Positions 37,039-45,150 of a stretch of DNA of 64,000 nt are shown one piece after another. A program made the translations under genes and the position numbers. The notes beneath the pieces were generated by a model that was given only the letters and a program-made list of their open reading frames with translations, did not search any database and had not been told where the DNA came from. Each line of letters begins with the position of its first letter. Within the stretch, counting starts at the first letter, position 1. This DNA is from an uncultured Bacteroidota bacterium. Lineage in GTDB: Bacteria; Bacteroidota; Bacteroidia; Chitinophagales; LD1. Location: positions 1-64,000 of the forward strand of contig CAIXGR010000077.1 of NCBI GenBank assembly GCA_903919075.1, given 5' to 3'.

Positions 37039-39615
37039 ATGAGCGACGACTTAACCCCGCACAACCCAAACGAACCGGACCAGCAAAACCCGAGAATCAT
37101 TCCTATTAATATAGAGGAAGAGATGAAAACCGCCTACATTGATTATTCAATGTCGGTTATTGTATCGCGTGCCATACCCGATGTAAGGGATGGTTTAAAG
37201 CCTGTTCACCGCCGTGTACTTTTTGCCATGAACGAACTGGGCCTAAGCCCCGGCAAACCCTATAAGAAGAGTGCCCGTATAGTGGGTGAAGTTTTGGGTA
37301 AGTATCACCCGCACGGCGATAGTTCGGTTTATGATGCCATGGTGCGTATGGCCCAGGACTGGAGTTTGCGCTACCCATTGGTTGACGGACAAGGTAACTT
37401 TGGTAGTATTGATAACGACCCACCTGCAGCAATGCGTTATACTGAAGCACGCCTTCGGAGAATAAGCGAGGATATATTAGGCGATATTGAAAAAGATACG
37501 GTGGACATGCGCCTTAACTTTGATGATAGCTTGGAAGAACCCAGCGTGCTACCTTCAAAAATCCCGAATCTATTAGTTAACGGGGCATCGGGTATTGCCG
37601 TAGGTATGGCTACCAATATGCTTCCGCATAACCTTTCAGAGGTTATTGATGGAATTGTAAAATACATTGATAATAAGGATGTTACCATAGAAGACTTAAT
37701 GCAAGTAGTTAAGGCTCCCGATTTTCCTACAGGGGGCACTATTTATGGTTACGATGGCGTTCGCCAGGCGTTTTTAACAGGGCGTGGTAGGGTAGTATTA
37801 CGCGGAAAAGCCGAGATTGAAACCTTAGATAATGGCCGCGAGCAAATAATTATTACCGAAGTGCCTTACCAGGTTGTTAAAAGCGATTTGGTAAAGAAAA
37901 TAGCCGAATTAGGCGATGAAAAGAAGATTGAAGGCATTAGCGAAGTGCGCGATGAATCGGACCGTAATGGTATTAGAGTAGTAATTGAACTGAAGAAAGA
38001 TGGCATGTCAAATGTTATTCTTAATCAGCTATTTGCGCTTACTTCCTTACAAACTTCCTTTGGGGTAAATAACGTAGCACTTGTTCACGGCAGGCCACAT
38101 ATTTTAAACCTGCGCGACATGATAAAATACTTCGTGGAGTTTCGCCATGAGGTAATAGTACGCCGTACAAAATGGGAGTTGAGAAAGGCCGAAGAACGTG
38201 CCCATATTTTAGAAGGCTTACTAATAGCCATCGACCATTTAGATGAGGTAATTGCATTAATAAGGGCTGCTGCCGACCCTGATATTGCTAAAGAAGGCTT
38301 AATAAGCAAGTTTGCTTTAAGCGAAATACAGGCAAAAGCCATACTGGAAATGCGTTTACAGCGCTTAACCGGGCTGGAAAGAGATAAAATACGTGCTGAA
38401 TACAACGAATTAATGAAAACCATCGAGTGGTTAAAAAGGATTTTAGCCGAAGAGCCACTTCGTATGCAAATCATTAAAGATGAGATGATTGAGGTGAAAG
38501 AAAAGTATGGCGATGTTCGGAAAACCAATATTGAGTACGCCGCCGGCGACTTTAATATGGAAGACCTGATATCGGATGATGAGGTGGTGGTTACTATCTC
38601 TCACTTAGGCTATATAAAACGCACACTATCAGCCGAATACAAAACACAGAACAGGGGAGGACGTGGCAGTAAAGGCGGCGCAACTCGCGATGAGGACTTT
38701 ATAGAGCACATGTTCCTGGCCACCAACCATAACTACATTTTATTCTTTACCCAGTTGGGCCGTTGCTTCTGGATAAAAGTTTACAACATACCCGAAGGTG
38801 AGAAAACCGGAAAAGGCAGGGCAATTCAGAACCTGATTAATATTCCGAAAGAGGATAAAATCATGGCCTACATTCCGGTTGATAACCTGGAAGAGGATAA
38901 TTACCTGGATAATAACTTCGTGATTTTCTGCACCAAGAAAGGCACTATCAAGAAAACTACTTTAAAGGCATACTCTAATGTTCGTGCAGGTGGTGTTAAT
39001 GCTATCGACATTCGCGAAGGCGATGAGTTGGTACAAGTTGCCCTTACCAGCGGAAAGAGCGAAATAGTAATAGCCACTAAAGCCGGAAAGGCCATTCGTT
39101 TCCATGATGAAACTGTTCGCCCAGTGGGTAGAAATGCCGCCGGGGTGCGTGGGGTTACTTTGGAAGATGAGAAGGATGAAATAGTGGGTATGATAACCGT
39201 TAACCCGGAAAATAAGTCCGAAACCATTATGGTATTATCTGAAAGAGGATACGGAAAACGTACCGATATTGAAGACTACCGTATAACCAACCGTGGCGGA
39301 AAAGGAGTAAAAACCATTAACGTAACCGATAAAACCGGAACTTTAATTGGCATACTAAATGTTACTGATAATGACCATCTTGTAATTATTAATAAATCGG
39401 GTGTTGCCATACGTATTGCAGTTGAGCAATTGAGGGTAATGGGCAGGGCCACCCAAGGTGTGCGTATTATCAAATTAGATGCAACTGACGAAATAGCAGC
39501 CATAGCAAAAGTTGAAAACGGCAAGCTAAACTACAATGCCGAGGAAGACGGCGAATTGGGTGCTACCGATGCAACACCTGATACTACGCCTGATATAACA
39601 CCAGATGTAGTGTAA
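37039..39615 (+). CDS. gyrA: DNA gyrase subunit A
   Basis: This is the breakage-reunion subunit of DNA gyrase. The catalytic Tyr134 is in [10 protein letters not shown]. The quinolone-determining region reads [17 protein letters not shown], with Ser95 and Asp99 at the positions equivalent to E. coli Ser83 and Asp87, the drug-sensitive state. The C-terminal beta-pinwheel is present, with a GyrA box as QNRGGRG, which distinguishes it from topoisomerase IV ParC. At 858 residues it is full length; the acidic, Thr-rich tail ([12 protein letters not shown]) is typical. It is a single-gene unit with its own promoter and terminator. Confidence 0.97.
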   Translation: MSDDLTPHNPNEPDQQNPRIIPINIEEEMKTAYIDYSMSVIVSRAIPDVRDGLKPVHRRVLFAMNELGLSPGKPYKKSARIVGEVLGKYHPHGDSSVYDAMVRMAQDWSLRYPLVDGQGNFGSIDNDPPAAMRYTEARLRRISEDILGDIEKDTVDMRLNFDDSLEEPSVLPSKIPNLLVNGASGIAVGMATNMLPHNLSEVIDGIVKYIDNKDVTIEDLMQVVKAPDFPTGGTIYGYDGVRQAFLTGRGRVVLRGKAEIETLDNGREQIIITEVPYQVVKSDLVKKIAELGDEKKIEGISEVRDESDRNGIRVVIELKKDGMSNVILNQLFALTSLQTSFGVNNVALVHGRPHILNLRDMIKYFVEFRHEVIVRRTKWELRKAEERAHILEGLLIAIDHLDEVIALIRAAADPDIAKEGLISKFALSEIQAKAILEMRLQRLTGLERDKIRAEYNELMKTIEWLKRILAEEPLRMQIIKDEMIEVKEKYGDVRKTNIEYAAGDFNMEDLISDDEVVVTISHLGYIKRTLSAEYKTQNRGGRGSKGGATRDEDFIEHMFLATNHNYILFFTQLGRCFWIKVYNIPEGEKTGKGRAIQNLINIPKEDKIMAYIPVDNLEEDNYLDNNFVIFCTKKGTIKKTTLKAYSNVRAGGVNAIDIREGDELVQVALTSGKSEIVIATKAGKAIRFHDETVRPVGRNAAGVRGVTLEDEKDEIVGMITVNPENKSETIMVLSERGYGKRTDIEDYRITNRGGKGVKTINVTDKTGTLIGILNVTDNDHLVIINKSGVAIRIAVEQLRVMGRATQGVRIIKLDATDEIAAIAKVENGKLNYNAEEDGELGATDATPDTTPDITPDVV

Positions 39616-39631
39616 ACTGTTAAACTCAAAA

Positions 39632-39682
39632 AGTCGCCATTCTTAGCTAAGCTTTTAAGCATAGTAAAGGGTGGCGATTTTT
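39632..39682 (+). terminator. Rho-independent terminator after gyrA
   Basis: TCGCCATTC pairs with GGGTGGCGA across a loop of about 25 bp and is followed by ATTTTT. It begins 17 bp after the gyrA stop codon. Confidence 0.65.
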
Positions 39683-39743
39683 AATTGAGGGAGTCTAGTT
39701 TTCATTATGTTTTGATTTGCATAAAGTATACTATCTTTATAGT

Positions 39744-40199
39744 ATGTGCAGGCGATTCACCTTTTTGTTAGGTTTATTAATGTTGTGTTTTTGTGCTTGC
39801 AAGAAAGAGAAGCCAATACAACAACCGGTTCCAATTCCAGTTCCGGTTCCTTCGGCTTTTTCGTGGATGGGAACAACATATGTCTGCCAACATGTAGGGG
39901 TTAGTACGGTAACTAATTTATATAATTATACCACCACTAAGCATTATTACTATTTTACTGATACTGTGTATATCAAAAACGTTGATAATGATAGCGTAGG
40001 CATCTCTTGGTCTTACTGGCAATTATACCGTGATGCACCAGTTAATGACACCGTATTTTCATATTGTAATTACTACACACATGCTGAATGTTTGTCGTTT
40101 TCTAAAAATAAGCCAGATAGTTTATTCTATAGTTTGAGCGAAGAAATAACGCCGGCTGAAATGTACTCGGATAATGCTATTGGGTATAAAATTCATTGA
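39744..40199 (+). CDS. Small lipoprotein of unknown function
   Basis: This is a 151-residue lipoprotein. The ATG at 39744 gives a standard signal (MCRRFTFLLGLLMLCFCACK) with a Cys lipobox; the frame is open nine codons further upstream. After a Pro-rich linker (QQPVPIPVPVPSAF) comes a Tyr/Thr-rich beta domain. It ends at a TGA (40197-40199). The same frame then stays open to 40427, through the left inverted repeat of the neighbouring cassette, so the gene may have been shortened at its 3' end. No family is recognised. Confidence 0.6.
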   Translation: MCRRFTFLLGLLMLCFCACKKEKPIQQPVPIPVPVPSAFSWMGTTYVCQHVGVSTVTNLYNYTTTKHYYYFTDTVYIKNVDNDSVGISWSYWQLYRDAPVNDTVFSYCNYYTHAECLSFSKNKPDSLFYSLSEEITPAEMYSDNAIGYKIH

Positions 40200-40260
40200 G
40201 TGGTCTTTGCACAAGAACACTTCATGTCAGTCTCGCCCTACATTCTTTTACCAAGCGCTA

Positions 40261-40313
40261 CTGTAACACCTGGCACACCCGGCACAGTTCATAAAGCCGT
40301 TCCACCTGTTCCA
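40261..40313 (+). repeat. Left inverted repeat of the ATPase cassette
   Basis: This 53-bp sequence holds the direct sub-repeats CACCTGGCA and CACCCGGCA and then ACCTGTTCCA. It matches the reverse complement of 41873-41925 with five mismatches. It lies 8 bp beyond the ATPase stop codon. Confidence 0.85.
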
Positions 40314-40321
40314 ATAAATGG

Positions 40322-41341
40322 CTATGTTTTTAGCCCGTTTCTTTTTAATACCCGGTTTACCCTTACGTGGTTAGTGTTTAACTGCCTGGCAATTTCGCGT
40401 TCAGATAGGGTGGGGTTTTCGTTGTAAAGTGTAATAATTTGCGTGTCTAAGCTATCCATTTCATCTTCGGTAAGCCGCCTTAAGTGCAAATGTTCGCTTT
40501 GGGTGTTGTGTGCAACAAAGCGTAAAAAGTTAAAGTTCTTTTCAAGCCCGCATACTATTACGTTATCGGCACCATATATTATTTCGGTGGCCCGTGCTTT
40601 AATTTGCTTAATGTAGCGGGTGTTGGGCAGGGTATAGCTATTGCCCAGTGCAAAAATGCTATCGGCAAAGTTGCCCAGGTGCTTGCTGCCGGCAAGGTCG
40701 TTTATGGTAATGGGGTTAGCGGCATTGCGCTTGGGGGTATGTGCCAGCGCCAGTATTGATAAGCCGTATTTACGCTTTAGGCTGATTAGGGCATTCATTA
40801 AAGGCAGTGCTTCTTTAGCGGTATCGGTACTTTGCGTTTTTAAAAACGTTACGTTATCAATAATCAAAATTTTTGATTGATGTTCGTTCACCGCATGTTC
40901 AATAGCAATAAGCAGTTGGTTTTCGAAATCGCCAATGCCTGCGTATTGGGTATTAATTTCAATACGAATAAAATCGCGGTCGAAAATATAATGGTTACTA
41001 TAGTCGGCCGAGTAGCGTTTTTCGAACTGCTTGGCCGAAAGCTCGAAATCGAAATACAACACCTTTTGCCGTGCAGCTTCAATCGTAAAATAGTTTTCGC
41101 TTTCGCCCTTGCTTATGGCATTGGCCATTTGCACCGCCAGTATTGATTTGCCTAAGTTGGTATCGGCAAATAAAAAGCACAATTCGCCTTCATGCCACAG
41201 CTCGCCAAAAAGCATTTTAGGCACCGGGCATTTTTTAGCTTCTTCCATCCATTGGTTAGCGGTTTTAATGTTGAACATATTTTTTTCATCATCCTTAAAA
41301 TTGGTTTGTTGAAGAATAATTTGGGCAATGCTGTCATTCAT
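40322..41341 (-). CDS. RecA/RepA-like AAA ATPase with C-terminal HTH
   Basis: This 339-residue ATPase is of the RepA/AAA_25 (RecA-fold) type. The P-loop is FLFADTNLGKSILAVQMAN (Gly64-Lys65-Ser66). A YFDFELS block (96-102) follows, then Walker B KILIIDNVTF (157-166), then ALAHTPKR (198-205) and DLAGSKHLGNFADSIFALG (215-233). A helix-turn-helix (about 311-335, LSEREIARQLNTNHVRVNRV) closes the protein. Plasmid RepA hexamers share this core, but there is no primase or origin-binding partner here. Its start overlaps the stop of the coiled-coil gene by 4 bp. It probably binds DNA, perhaps at the flanking repeats. Confidence 0.85.
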   Translation of the reverse strand: MNDSIAQIILQQTNFKDDEKNMFNIKTANQWMEEAKKCPVPKMLFGELWHEGELCFLFADTNLGKSILAVQMANAISKGESENYFTIEAARQKVLYFDFELSAKQFEKRYSADYSNHYIFDRDFIRIEINTQYAGIGDFENQLLIAIEHAVNEHQSKILIIDNVTFLKTQSTDTAKEALPLMNALISLKRKYGLSILALAHTPKRNAANPITINDLAGSKHLGNFADSIFALGNSYTLPNTRYIKQIKARATEIIYGADNVIVCGLEKNFNFLRFVAHNTQSEHLHLRRLTEDEMDSLDTQIITLYNENPTLSEREIARQLNTNHVRVNRVLKRNGLKT

Positions 41342-41775
41342 AGTTTGGGGTTTTTATGGTTTGGGTTTATTTTATTTTCTATCATTTCATGCAAAAACAG
41401 GCCATTATCAATAGCCGCATGCATGCAAAATTGCAACTCGGCAACCTGCTGGTTTAAGTGCTGTATTTGGTAAAGCATTTGGTGGTAGTTTTCGGTATTG
41501 GGTATACCGGTGTTATCAGGCGGGGTTTCGTAGTGTTTTTGCAGCTCTATTATATATTGTTCAAAATCGTAAAGCAGTTGCAGCTCTTCAGTAAGCCGGT
41601 GCATTAGTTTTTGCAGCTTCAGGGCTTCGGCTATGGGCATGGCAAATAAATCTTTTTGCTCCAATGCGTTTAAATGCCTGGCCTTATCTACTATCAACCT
41701 GTGAAAACCCGCCATTTTATTTTGATGCAGGTATTGCCAAAAGCCAGGTTGGTTATATGATTTTGGATAAGACAT
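41338..41775 (-). CDS. Small helical/coiled-coil partner of the ATPase
   Basis: This 145-residue protein is not recognised as any family. It is almost entirely helical: residues about 15-75 (KMAGFHRLIVDKARHLNALE and IAEALKLQKLMHRLTEELQL) and about 95-130 (YHQMLYQIQHLNQQVAELQF) look like coiled coils. It has no signal peptide, membrane segment or zinc motif. Translation is coupled to the ATPase by a 4-bp stop/start overlap, so the two products are likely to work together, for example as loader and regulator. The upstream leader contains a strong stem-loop and the right inverted repeat. Confidence 0.75.
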   Translation of the reverse strand: MSYPKSYNQPGFWQYLHQNKMAGFHRLIVDKARHLNALEQKDLFAMPIAEALKLQKLMHRLTEELQLLYDFEQYIIELQKHYETPPDNTGIPNTENYHQMLYQIQHLNQQVAELQFCMHAAIDNGLFLHEMIENKINPNHKNPKL

Positions 41776-41820
41776 AGCTATTTTAATTGCCGTGGCGTTT
41801 TATAAAAAAGCATCCCCTCT

Positions 41821-41843
41821 GCGATACTGAGAGGCAGTGTCGC
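41821..41843 (-). promoter_or_regulatory. Stem-loop in the leader of the cassette operon
   Basis: GCGATACTG pairs with CAGTGTCGC (one wobble pair) across the loop AGAGG. It lies between the right inverted repeat and the first gene of the operon. It could be an RNA control element or a protein-binding site. Confidence 0.45.
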
Positions 41844-41872
41844 TAAGTATAAAACAGTAAATAGTGCTTAAG

Positions 41873-41925
41873 TGGAACAGGTGGCAAGGCTGTATCAACT
41901 GTGCCAGGTGTGCCAGGTGTTACAG
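41873..41925 (-). repeat. Right inverted repeat of the ATPase cassette
   Basis: This is the mate of 40261-40313. The sub-repeat TGTGCCAGG occurs twice in a row in slightly different phase (CTGTGCCAGG and TGTGCCAGG), so the arm is itself iteron-like. It lies about 98 bp upstream of the first cassette gene. Confidence 0.85.
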
Positions 41926-41983
41926 GGCTGCTTTATCGGGTATGGTTAAATAGTGCAGAGTTGTTTTTTTGGTTTAAAAATAT

Positions 41984-42039
41984 CATAATACAAAAATACT
42001 AAATTTATTTTTTATAGATAAAAATTATTATTTTGTTAA
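41984..42039. repeat. AT-rich outer box flanking the cassette
   Basis: CATAATACAAAAATACTAAA leads into ATAGATAAAAATTATTATTTTGTTAA. The same ordered words are found at 2888-2942 and 59195-59249, always to the right of the paired arms. Read on the minus strand it contains TATTTTTG, a possible -7 promoter element facing the cassette operon. Confidence 0.6.
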
Positions 42040-42088
42040 GTAGTGATTATACTTTAAAAACTGTTGGCGTTTTCAGTTGCTGCTTCCC

Positions 42089-42215
42089 GGTGCCTCACCC
42101 CGTCTCGCTTCACTTGCCACCCCTCTCCACTTTGTGGAGAAGGGAATACAACGGCTGTTTCCTTATCCATGCAATGGAGAGGGTGGCCGCGCGTAGCAAG
42201 GCCGGGTGAGGCCAC
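42089..42215. repeat. REP-like palindromic repeat (copy 4)
   Basis: GTGCCTCACCCCGTCTCGC begins the copy. It contains the hairpin TCTCCACTTTGTGGAGA, then ATGGAGAGGGTGGCC and GCCGGGTGAGGCC. A 22-bp piece (42090-42111) recurs inverted and identical at 63426-63447. An open frame runs through it into the sensor kinase gene, but the peptide it would encode has no kinase-like features. Along with the cassette leader, the right arm and the AT box, it accounts for the 520-bp gap before 42298. Confidence 0.7.
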
Positions 42216-42297
42216 TTGCTTTTTCACACTTCGCAGCTTATCTTATAGGGTATTTGTTTCGCCCATACAAGGCGTATTTTGTATTATTGCACCCAAA

Positions 42298-44070
42298 ATG
42301 GAAGCCCTTCATAACATATTGCTAATAGATGCCAACGGGCAAAGCGCTCAGGAAATACAGGGTTTTCTGAAGGTAAGCGCTTATGCCTTTAGCATTAGCC
42401 ATGCATTGGGCTTGCAGGAAGGGGTAAGCTATTTGAATGATAAAAAGCCCGAAATTATTTTGTTGGATGCCGGTGTTTTAAATGATGCCAATTTTAAACA
42501 GTTTAAACAACTTGCCGAAAGAAAGAATATACCCATCATTCTTCTTTCCGACGTTAAAGCCGGCGAGATAAGAGCCCAGGCCGAACAAGCCGGTGCTGTT
42601 GATTACCTGGCTAAAACCGATATCAACCTTTTTCAGCTGCAAAAGGTGATTCTGAACACTTTAAAAATTAATGAAGACGAAAGTAAATTGGATGCTACTT
42701 TTAGCCAATTTAACGCAAAGCAGGCCTCCTTGTACAAGCTGTTGGATAAAACCAATTCGGGAATACTAATAGTTGATAAAAGCGACTCGGTATTGTATGC
42801 CAACGCCAAAGCATATCATATTATGGGCGATGAGGCTTTGCGCAATCAACTGGCGCGTTACATTGTTTACCGCGAGTTGGAAGAAGATGAGCTACTGGAA
42901 TTAAAACCCCGGAAAGACCTTGCCATTAAAATACGCATAAGCCCTACCGATTGGAATGATGAAAAAGCAAACATGTTTGTTATTGACAAAGTGCGGATAA
43001 AGGATAACACCGGTATATCGTTTTTAGCCGATGAGGTATCGATTACCTTTCTTAATTCGATAGGCGAAAATGTGATGGTGCTGCATGAGGGCAAAATAGC
43101 ATTTGCCAATAAGCCCGCTTTACTAAAACTGAATTTAAGCGAAACCGAAATACGCAACCGGCAGGTGAAGGATATTTTTGCTGGTGATATTCAGGCACCG
43201 GCAAAGCTATCTGTTCGCGATTTTTTTGGAGCCCGTGAATCGAAAGGCATATTACGTGGGTTGGATGGCACTATGAAAGAGGTGAAGTTTTTGGTGAAGC
43301 CCATAAACCTTGCAGGTGCTTCGTACGAGATGCTGATTTTTGAAATAAAGGGAGAGGAGCAAGGCATTAATTTACCCAAGGGCCGAAGCAGTGAAGATAA
43401 ATTTACTACCGATGGTATATTACACATGGCATCGCACGATTTGCGCGAACCGGTAAGAACTATTTTGAATTACGTGCAGCTGATATCGGAAAACCTGAGC
43501 AATAAAAAATATGATGTAGCCACCGAATACGCCGATTTTGCCAAAGCCGCTGCCGATAGGATGGATAAGCTGCTTTCGGACTTTAAGGTGTATGTGGCGC
43601 TTAACGATTATAAATTCTCGGCATCAAAAGTAAGTACGAAACTGGCAGTAGCTGATGTGTTGAAACAGCTTAAACCTAAAATTGACCAGGCCGGTGCCGA
43701 AATTAATATTGCCGAACTACCCGATGTAAATGCCGACCGTGAACTGGTGGAAAAATTATTATTTCAGCTGATTGATAATGCCCTTAAATTTCAGAAGAAG
43801 GGAAAGAAAACGGTTATTGATATAGGCTTCGATAAATTTGAAGGCAACAACCTTTTCTGCGTGCGCGATAACGGGATAGGCATATCGAAAAAATATCAGG
43901 AAAAAGTTTTTGGCTTATTTGAACGATTAAACCGGGTAGATGAATACCCCGGTAATGGACTGGGCTTAGCTATTTGCAAAAGAATAATTGATATGCACGG
44001 CGGGAAGATTTGGATTGAAAGTACACCCGGGTTGGGTAGTTCTTTTTATTTTACGTTTAGCAATGGCTAA
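42298..44070 (+). CDS. Sensor histidine kinase with N-terminal receiver-like domain
   Basis: The ATG at 42298 starts a 590-residue soluble protein. Residues 1-120 form a receiver domain (phospho-acceptor Asp57 in PEIILLDAG, Lys106 in DYLAKTD). Residues about 145-350 contain two PAS-like sensor regions (NSGILIVDKSDSVLYANAKA and NVMVLHEGKIAFANKPALLK). The kinase core has the H-box LHMASHDLREPVRTIL with His380, the N-box LIDNALKF, the G1 box CVRDNGIGI and GNGLGLAICKRIIDMHGG. The order receiver-PAS-kinase without a membrane segment suggests that it receives a phosphate from another kinase and senses a cytoplasmic signal. The longer frame from 42064 only crosses the REP-like repeat. Confidence 0.88.
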   Translation: MEALHNILLIDANGQSAQEIQGFLKVSAYAFSISHALGLQEGVSYLNDKKPEIILLDAGVLNDANFKQFKQLAERKNIPIILLSDVKAGEIRAQAEQAGAVDYLAKTDINLFQLQKVILNTLKINEDESKLDATFSQFNAKQASLYKLLDKTNSGILIVDKSDSVLYANAKAYHIMGDEALRNQLARYIVYRELEEDELLELKPRKDLAIKIRISPTDWNDEKANMFVIDKVRIKDNTGISFLADEVSITFLNSIGENVMVLHEGKIAFANKPALLKLNLSETEIRNRQVKDIFAGDIQAPAKLSVRDFFGARESKGILRGLDGTMKEVKFLVKPINLAGASYEMLIFEIKGEEQGINLPKGRSSEDKFTTDGILHMASHDLREPVRTILNYVQLISENLSNKKYDVATEYADFAKAAADRMDKLLSDFKVYVALNDYKFSASKVSTKLAVADVLKQLKPKIDQAGAEINIAELPDVNADRELVEKLLFQLIDNALKFQKKGKKTVIDIGFDKFEGNNLFCVRDNGIGISKKYQEKVFGLFERLNRVDEYPGNGLGLAICKRIIDMHGGKIWIESTPGLGSSFYFTFSNG

Positions 44071-44072
44071 GA

Positions 44073-44348
44073 TTAATCTCGCCGCACTTCAAATTGGTTG
44101 AAGCTATTTAATGTTCCTTCGCTTACTAATACAATCTCTACAGCAGCATTTTCCGGCCCTTTATTGCACCAATCAACAAACTTTAGTAGTAATGCTTCTT
44201 CTGCTTCGGCCTCAATATATACATCGCTATTAGTTTCATTGCGAACAAAACCGGCTATACCCAATTCATCAGCTTTTTGTTTTGTTGATGCCCGGTAAAA
44301 AACTCCCTGCACTTTTCCTTTAACCGTAATGTTGTAGTGGCGTTTCAT
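44073..44348 (-). CDS. acyP: Acylphosphatase
   Basis: This 91-residue enzyme hydrolyses acyl phosphates. The phosphate-binding loop with catalytic Arg is VKGKVQGVFYRAST, and the catalytic Asn is in GFVRNETNSDVYIEAE. The start is set at the ATG at 44348 (MKRHYNITVKGKVQG); eight further codons upstream are open but would encode nothing family-like. It converges with the sensor kinase gene, 2 bp apart. Confidence 0.94.
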   Translation of the reverse strand: MKRHYNITVKGKVQGVFYRASTKQKADELGIAGFVRNETNSDVYIEAEAEEALLLKFVDWCNKGPENAAVEIVLVSEGTLNSFNQFEVRRD

Positions 44349-44365
44349 AACATCTAAAATAAAAA

Positions 44366-44389
44366 ATGGCATCTGTATACAGACACCAT
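44366..44389 (-). terminator. Terminator downstream of the rhodanese-thioredoxin gene
   Basis: The perfect palindrome TCTGTATACAGA is extended by the pairs ATGG/CCAT. On the minus strand it is followed by TTTTTTATTTT. It lies 28 bp beyond the stop of the gene at 44417 and just before acyP. Confidence 0.6.
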
Positions 44390-44416
44390 TTCATTTATTT
44401 TTTATGGCAAAATTTC

Positions 44417-45142
44417 TTACTTCGAATACTGGGCAATCTTACTAGCTATAGTTTTCTCATCAACTAAGCCAAGGTTACGCCAAACTTCTTTACCCTGTTT
44501 GTATAAAATAAGAAGCGGAATGTTTTGAATATTCATGGCTCGAGATATCTCAGGGTTTTTATCAACGTCAATATCCAGTAGTTCCAGCTTATCGGTGTTT
44601 TTTTGCGCTGTATTTATAACTGCGGGTTTTAAAAGTTTGCATGGGCCACACCATACGGCATTAAAATCAACAATCACCAACTGCTTATTCGAATTTTTAA
44701 TGTAGCTTATAAAATCATCAAAACTCATGCCTTCGGAAGGCGCCTTACCAGTAGCGGTAACCACCGGCTTCTTAGCCGATGTCCATGAGTTGATTCCCTT
44801 TTCTAGATTATAAACTTCGGTAAATCCATGCTCTGCAGCCCAGTCGGCAGCCTTTTTGCTTCGGCCACCTACCAGGCAATAAATGTATGTGGGTTTCGAT
44901 TTATCAAGTGCGCCCATACGCTTATCAAAATCGTTATCGTTCACATTAATATTTACGGCATTGGCAATGTGCTTCTCGGTGTATTCCTCAGGTGTACGCA
45001 CATCAACAAGCTGAACATTGCTATTGGCAATTCCCTTTTCAAAACTATCAGGGTTTAAATTTTTAACCGCTGCATTTTGGCTATTGCAAGAATAACACAA
45101 AAGCGCTACAAACAAGGTTATGACGAAAGATTTGGTATACAT
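44417..45142 (-). CDS. Rhodanese-thioredoxin fusion, exported
   Basis: This 241-residue exported protein has a signal with a Cys19 that may be lipid-modified (LFVALLCYSCNSQN), though the lipobox is not canonical. Residues about 30-125 are a rhodanese domain with active Cys89 (YIYCLVGGRSKK). Residues about 138-241 are a thioredoxin domain with CGPC (165-168, NAVWCGPCKLLKP). It is 8 bp downstream of a persulfide dioxygenase gene on the same strand, so it probably relays persulfide sulfur in the periplasm to a thiol acceptor. This role is inferred from the domain pair. Confidence 0.9.
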   Translation of the reverse strand: MYTKSFVITLFVALLCYSCNSQNAAVKNLNPDSFEKGIANSNVQLVDVRTPEEYTEKHIANAVNINVNDNDFDKRMGALDKSKPTYIYCLVGGRSKKAADWAAEHGFTEVYNLEKGINSWTSAKKPVVTATGKAPSEGMSFDDFISYIKNSNKQLVIVDFNAVWCGPCKLLKPAVINTAQKNTDKLELLDIDVDKNPEISRAMNIQNIPLLILYKQGKEVWRNLGLVDEKTIASKIAQYSK

Positions 45143-45150
45143 AAACTACA

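Larger units (their letters stand above)
40261..41925. mobile_element. Two-gene cassette bounded by 53-bp inverted repeats
   Basis: The left end (40261-40313, starting CTGTAACACCTGGCACACC) and the right end (41873-41925, ending GGTGTGCCAGGTGTTACAG) are inverted copies matching at 48 of 53 positions by hand count. Inside are only the ATPase gene, which stops about 8 bp from the left repeat, and the coiled-coil gene upstream of it. No transposase or integrase is encoded. An AT-rich box outside the right repeat (41984-42039) is shared with the short elements at 2743 and 59060. I call it a putative mobile or domesticated element. Confidence 0.6.

Noticed and set aside
37039-39615. Topoisomerase IV subunit A (parC) instead of gyrA
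   Set aside because: A GyrA-box-like QNRGGRG and the C-terminal pinwheel favour gyrase.
40200-40427. Plus-strand open frame after the small lipoprotein
   Set aside because: It begins directly after an in-frame stop and then runs across the inverted repeat and antisense to the ATPase gene; treated only as a hint of truncation, not as a gene.
42064-42297. Open frame giving the sensor kinase a 78-residue N-terminal extension
   Set aside because: The extension is the translation of a REP-like palindromic repeat (42089-42215) and has no domain character; the receiver domain begins properly at the ATG at 42298.
44828-45058. Open frames antisense to the rhodanese-thioredoxin gene and similar antisense frames elsewhere
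   Set aside because: They mirror well-supported coding regions with catalytic motifs and have no features of their own.
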